The notes beneath the pieces are model-generated. The model did no database searches and had not been told where the DNA came from. It saw nothing but the letters and a program-made list of their open reading frames with translations. Shown here in pieces: positions 41,515 through 43,729 of a stretch of DNA of 43,729 nucleotides (positions are counted from its first letter, which is position 1; each line of letters opens with the position of its first letter). The DNA is from an uncultured Spirochaetaceae bacterium (GTDB lineage: Bacteria; Spirochaetota; Spirochaetia; Sphaerochaetales; Sphaerochaetaceae): assembly GCA_900321635.1 (NCBI GenBank), contig ONWV01000015.1, positions 4,506 through 48,234 on the forward strand. Reading direction: 5' to 3'. Both the position numbers and the translations under genes were made by a program.

Positions 41515-43488
41515 ATGAAACAGATTGATATGCTGAGAGGCACTTTGAAGCCCGAGTTCAGCAAACTTTCCGGAAAGGAACTTCTGAAGCATTTCTCAGA
41601 GAGAAGAAAACCTGTCTATCTCTTTGAGGCGTCCGATGCGGCAGACATCAAGGATAATGGGATTCTTGAAGATGCACAGAAGGTAATGGACCATGACATA
41701 TTCGGCCATAAGTTCAACGGTCCGATCGACTGGATGTTCAACCCGACCACGGAAACCAGCCGCGACAACGAGTGGAGCTGGTCTCTGTTCCGCACCATCT
41801 ACTGGCAGCCCCTTGCCAGAGCATACGCCCTCACAAAGGACGAAAAATACACAAAGGAGTTTTTGGCAGAGCTCCATTCCTTCAGGGATGCATGGCCTGC
41901 AGATGAATTCATAAAAGATACGACCTTTGTGCCCAAGCAACCGTTCCCCGGAACCGCCTGGAGAACAATCGAGACCGGAATCAGAATCTATACTACATGG
42001 CTTCCGGTTTTTGAAATTTTCCGCTCATCGTCTGTCTGGACAGAGGATGACATCTCTGCGTTCCTTCTTGGAATCAGGGACCACGCCCTGTTTTTGATGG
42101 GGCATTATTCGAACCATGACAGGTCTTCCAACTGGCTCAGTATGGAAACAAGCGCTCTTTTACAGATAGCCATCATGTTTCCGGAGTTCAGCGAGGCAGG
42201 GCTTTGGTTCGACACAGCATACGGACGGGTGATGCACGAGGTCCGTTACTGCTTCTCAGACAACGGGGTTCATATGGAGAAGACCCCGATCTATCACATG
42301 GTTGCATCAATTGCCTTCGCACAGGCGATAGTCCTGTGTGACAAAAACGGAATATATGTGCCTGACTACGCCTGGGAGGTCATAAGAAGAAGCGCAAAAT
42401 ACATCTGCTCGCTCTTCAAGCCTGATCTCTCCACACCTATGATCGGTGATGCCGACAGGGATGATCTGACCACAAGGCGTGCGGACACCTCGATATATGA
42501 AGGAATGAACCTTTCGTTCTTCCCCAAGGACCTGAACGAGCTCAGAGCCTACATGAACTGGATGTACGATCTGTTCGGTGACGAGGATTTCAGGTATTTC
42601 GGAACACTTCGCAAGCAGGGAAGTGCACCGTCAGAGCTTGACTACAAATTCTCCGAGGAGGGTGTGTATGTCATGCGAAGCGGTTGGGACAAGGATGCCG
42701 ACTACCTGTGCACCCATTCATCTCAGCTTGAGCGCGGAGAGAAATCCACGCATTCACACAATGACAGCATGCATGCCGAGGTCACTCTCAGAGGTGAGGA
42801 TGTTCTTGTTGACAGCGGACGCTACATCTACCGCTCTTCTGTCTGGAAGGACTGGAGGGCCTACTTTGTCTCTGCTCTTGCCCACAATACCCTGTATGTC
42901 GATGACCACGAGATGGGTGCAATCCCCGGTGTGGACCGCGTCCGCGGAGTACGATGCCTGTGCCACCGGTTCGGAGAGACGCAGGGCCTGAAGATGATTG
43001 ACCTTGAGCATAACGGCTATGCATATCTGCCGGATCCTGTGTTCCACAGAAGAAAGCTGATTCTGGTTCCAGGCTCGGTCTGTGTGCTTGTTGACTATGT
43101 CGACGGTCTTGAAAAGGAAAATCATGACTTCAGACTGATGTACAATTTCAATACTGAGAAGGTCAGTCTTGAAGGTCACCATATGGATTACACCTCCAAA
43201 AACGGAATGAAATTCTGCCTTGATTTCGAGTCTGACGTTGATTTCGGTTCAAGACTGCTCTGCGGCTCTGAAGATCCCAAGGGCGGATGGATCAGCTACG
43301 GCTATCCTGTGCGTCAGCCTGTCGGACAAGTTACAATGTCATACAACGGAAAGGCTCCGTTTATGGCAGTCACAATTATCAAGCCTTCTGATGTGAAGGC
43401 CTCTGCCGTACTTGATGGCCGTGATGTGGTGATTGACGCCCCGTCCGGAAAATGGATCATCAGCAGAGAAGGAGTTAAAAGAGTATGA
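41515..43488 (+). CDS. Heparinase II/III-family polysaccharide lyase-like protein, cytoplasmic
   Basis: 657 residues. The N-terminal helical toroid includes RTIETGIRIYTTWLPVFEIF and NHDRSSNWLSMETSALLQIA. The C-terminal beta-sandwich carries THSHNDSMHAEVTLRGEDVL, VDSGRYIYRS and LAHNTLYVDD, the Hepar_II_III signature in which His residues bind metal or substrate. Such enzymes cleave uronic-acid-containing glycans by beta-elimination, giving 4,5-unsaturated ends. No signal peptide is present, so it should act on oligosaccharides after uptake. ATG 41515 is chosen because GGAG lies 9 bases upstream; the frame is open to 41473, but those bases form the hairpin. Its stop overlaps the next start as ATGA. 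Confidence 0.85.
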   Translation: MKQIDMLRGTLKPEFSKLSGKELLKHFSERRKPVYLFEASDAADIKDNGILEDAQKVMDHDIFGHKFNGPIDWMFNPTTETSRDNEWSWSLFRTIYWQPLARAYALTKDEKYTKEFLAELHSFRDAWPADEFIKDTTFVPKQPFPGTAWRTIETGIRIYTTWLPVFEIFRSSSVWTEDDISAFLLGIRDHALFLMGHYSNHDRSSNWLSMETSALLQIAIMFPEFSEAGLWFDTAYGRVMHEVRYCFSDNGVHMEKTPIYHMVASIAFAQAIVLCDKNGIYVPDYAWEVIRRSAKYICSLFKPDLSTPMIGDADRDDLTTRRADTSIYEGMNLSFFPKDLNELRAYMNWMYDLFGDEDFRYFGTLRKQGSAPSELDYKFSEEGVYVMRSGWDKDADYLCTHSSQLERGEKSTHSHNDSMHAEVTLRGEDVLVDSGRYIYRSSVWKDWRAYFVSALAHNTLYVDDHEMGAIPGVDRVRGVRCLCHRFGETQGLKMIDLEHNGYAYLPDPVFHRRKLILVPGSVCVLVDYVDGLEKENHDFRLMYNFNTEKVSLEGHHMDYTSKNGMKFCLDFESDVDFGSRLLCGSEDPKGGWISYGYPVRQPVGQVTMSYNGKAPFMAVTIIKPSDVKASAVLDGRDVVIDAPSGKWIISREGVKRV

Positions 43489-43729
43489 GATTCGGACTTT
43501 GTGCTGACATCAGGAACGTTCTTGAGGTACAGGATGCCGGCTATGACTATATCGACGGAAAGCTCAATCAGATTGCGCTTTGGAGCAACGAGGAGTTTGA
43601 CCAGGCCCTGGCAATCATTCGCAAGGCCCGTATAAAGATGGAGCGCTGTGCTCTCCTTTTCCCGAAGACCATGGTTGTCATAGGAAAACAGTATGACGAG
43701 AAAGCCATGAGGGATTATCTTGAAGTTGC
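43485..43729 (+). CDS. Sugar phosphate isomerase/epimerase-like TIM barrel, 3'-truncated by the window edge
   Basis: The first 81 codons are visible. The sequence MRFGLCADIRNVLEVQDAG, then YDYIDGKLNQIAL, fits strand 1 and strand 2 of an AP_endonuc_2 barrel. ATG 43485 overlaps the stop of the lyase gene by four bases, a mark of translational coupling. GAAGGAG lies further upstream inside the lyase gene. This is the fourth such barrel in the window. Function cannot be narrowed without the rest of the gene. Confidence 0.7.
   Translation, partial: MRFGLCADIRNVLEVQDAGYDYIDGKLNQIALWSNEEFDQALAIIRKARIKMERCALLFPKTMVVIGKQYDEKAMRDYLEV

Noticed and set aside
1-43729. CRISPR arrays, insertion sequences, tRNA or rRNA genes, phage genes
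   Set aside because: No regular repeat-spacer pattern, transposase or integrase motif, or tRNA-like or rRNA sequence was seen on reading both strands; a dedicated RNA search could still find small RNAs.

Overview
This is a gene-dense chromosomal window of intermediate GC with no rRNA, tRNA, insertion sequence or CRISPR array that I can see. The gene content suggests a host-associated, anaerobic, carbohydrate-fermenting bacterium. Both ABC solute-binding proteins have signal peptides ending in VFA with no lipobox cysteine, and Fe-S flavoenzymes, TIM-barrel sugar isomerases and Gfo/Idh/MocA dehydrogenases are abundant. This style recalls the spirochaete family Sphaerochaetaceae, but that assignment is inference because no marker gene is present.

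Region A (1-7707): the 3' end of a metallophosphoesterase gene; a divergent pair, an MFS permease (-) and a MutS-family ATPase (+); then an operon of a PreA-like Fe-S flavoprotein with an unusual extra N-terminal PreT-type Fe-S domain, a TIM-barrel isomerase and a D-2-hydroxyacid dehydrogenase. A FadR-type GntR regulator converges on it.

Region B (7794-22061): mostly single genes. They are a small membrane-anchored protein, an M13 metallopeptidase lipoprotein, a DUF2804 protein, an EamA permease, a cyclic-nucleotide-binding protein coupled to a P-loop kinase-like protein, a 3-hydroxyacyl-CoA dehydrogenase, an HNH-motif protein, a hairpin-rich non-coding stretch of about 600 bases, a small winged-helix protein, a dicarboxylate symporter with a degenerate ATPase-like N-terminus, and a 1166-residue MscS channel preceded by two sensor-like modules.

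Region C (22070-33192): a LacI regulator divergent from a long operon of TIM-barrel isomerase, Gfo/Idh dehydrogenase, ribose-type ABC transporter (binding protein, ATPase, permease), then an Old Yellow Enzyme (OYE) family reductase, a short-chain dehydrogenase and a fumarate-reductase-type flavoprotein. The last three have the same family composition as the gut bacterial daidzein-to-equol pathway. The OYE gene appears to have lost its cysteine-rich tail through an out-of-frame deletion.

Region D (33185-43729): a tail-to-tail GH43 glycosidase, then a second operon of two Lpl-type permeases, TIM-barrel isomerase, a second PreA-like Fe-S flavoprotein, Gfo/Idh dehydrogenase, a family-1 binding protein, a cytoplasmic heparinase II/III-type lyase, and the start of a fourth TIM-barrel isomerase. 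The layout suggests import of oligosaccharides followed by intracellular lyase, oxidation and isomerisation steps.

Regulatory patterns: at least five genes have a -10 box only 6-8 bases before the start codon and no Shine-Dalgarno sequence, which predicts leaderless mRNAs. Both ABC operons have a terminator-like hairpin directly after the binding-protein gene. Related TGTCA-type repeats lie upstream of the OYE operon segment and the Lpl operon.
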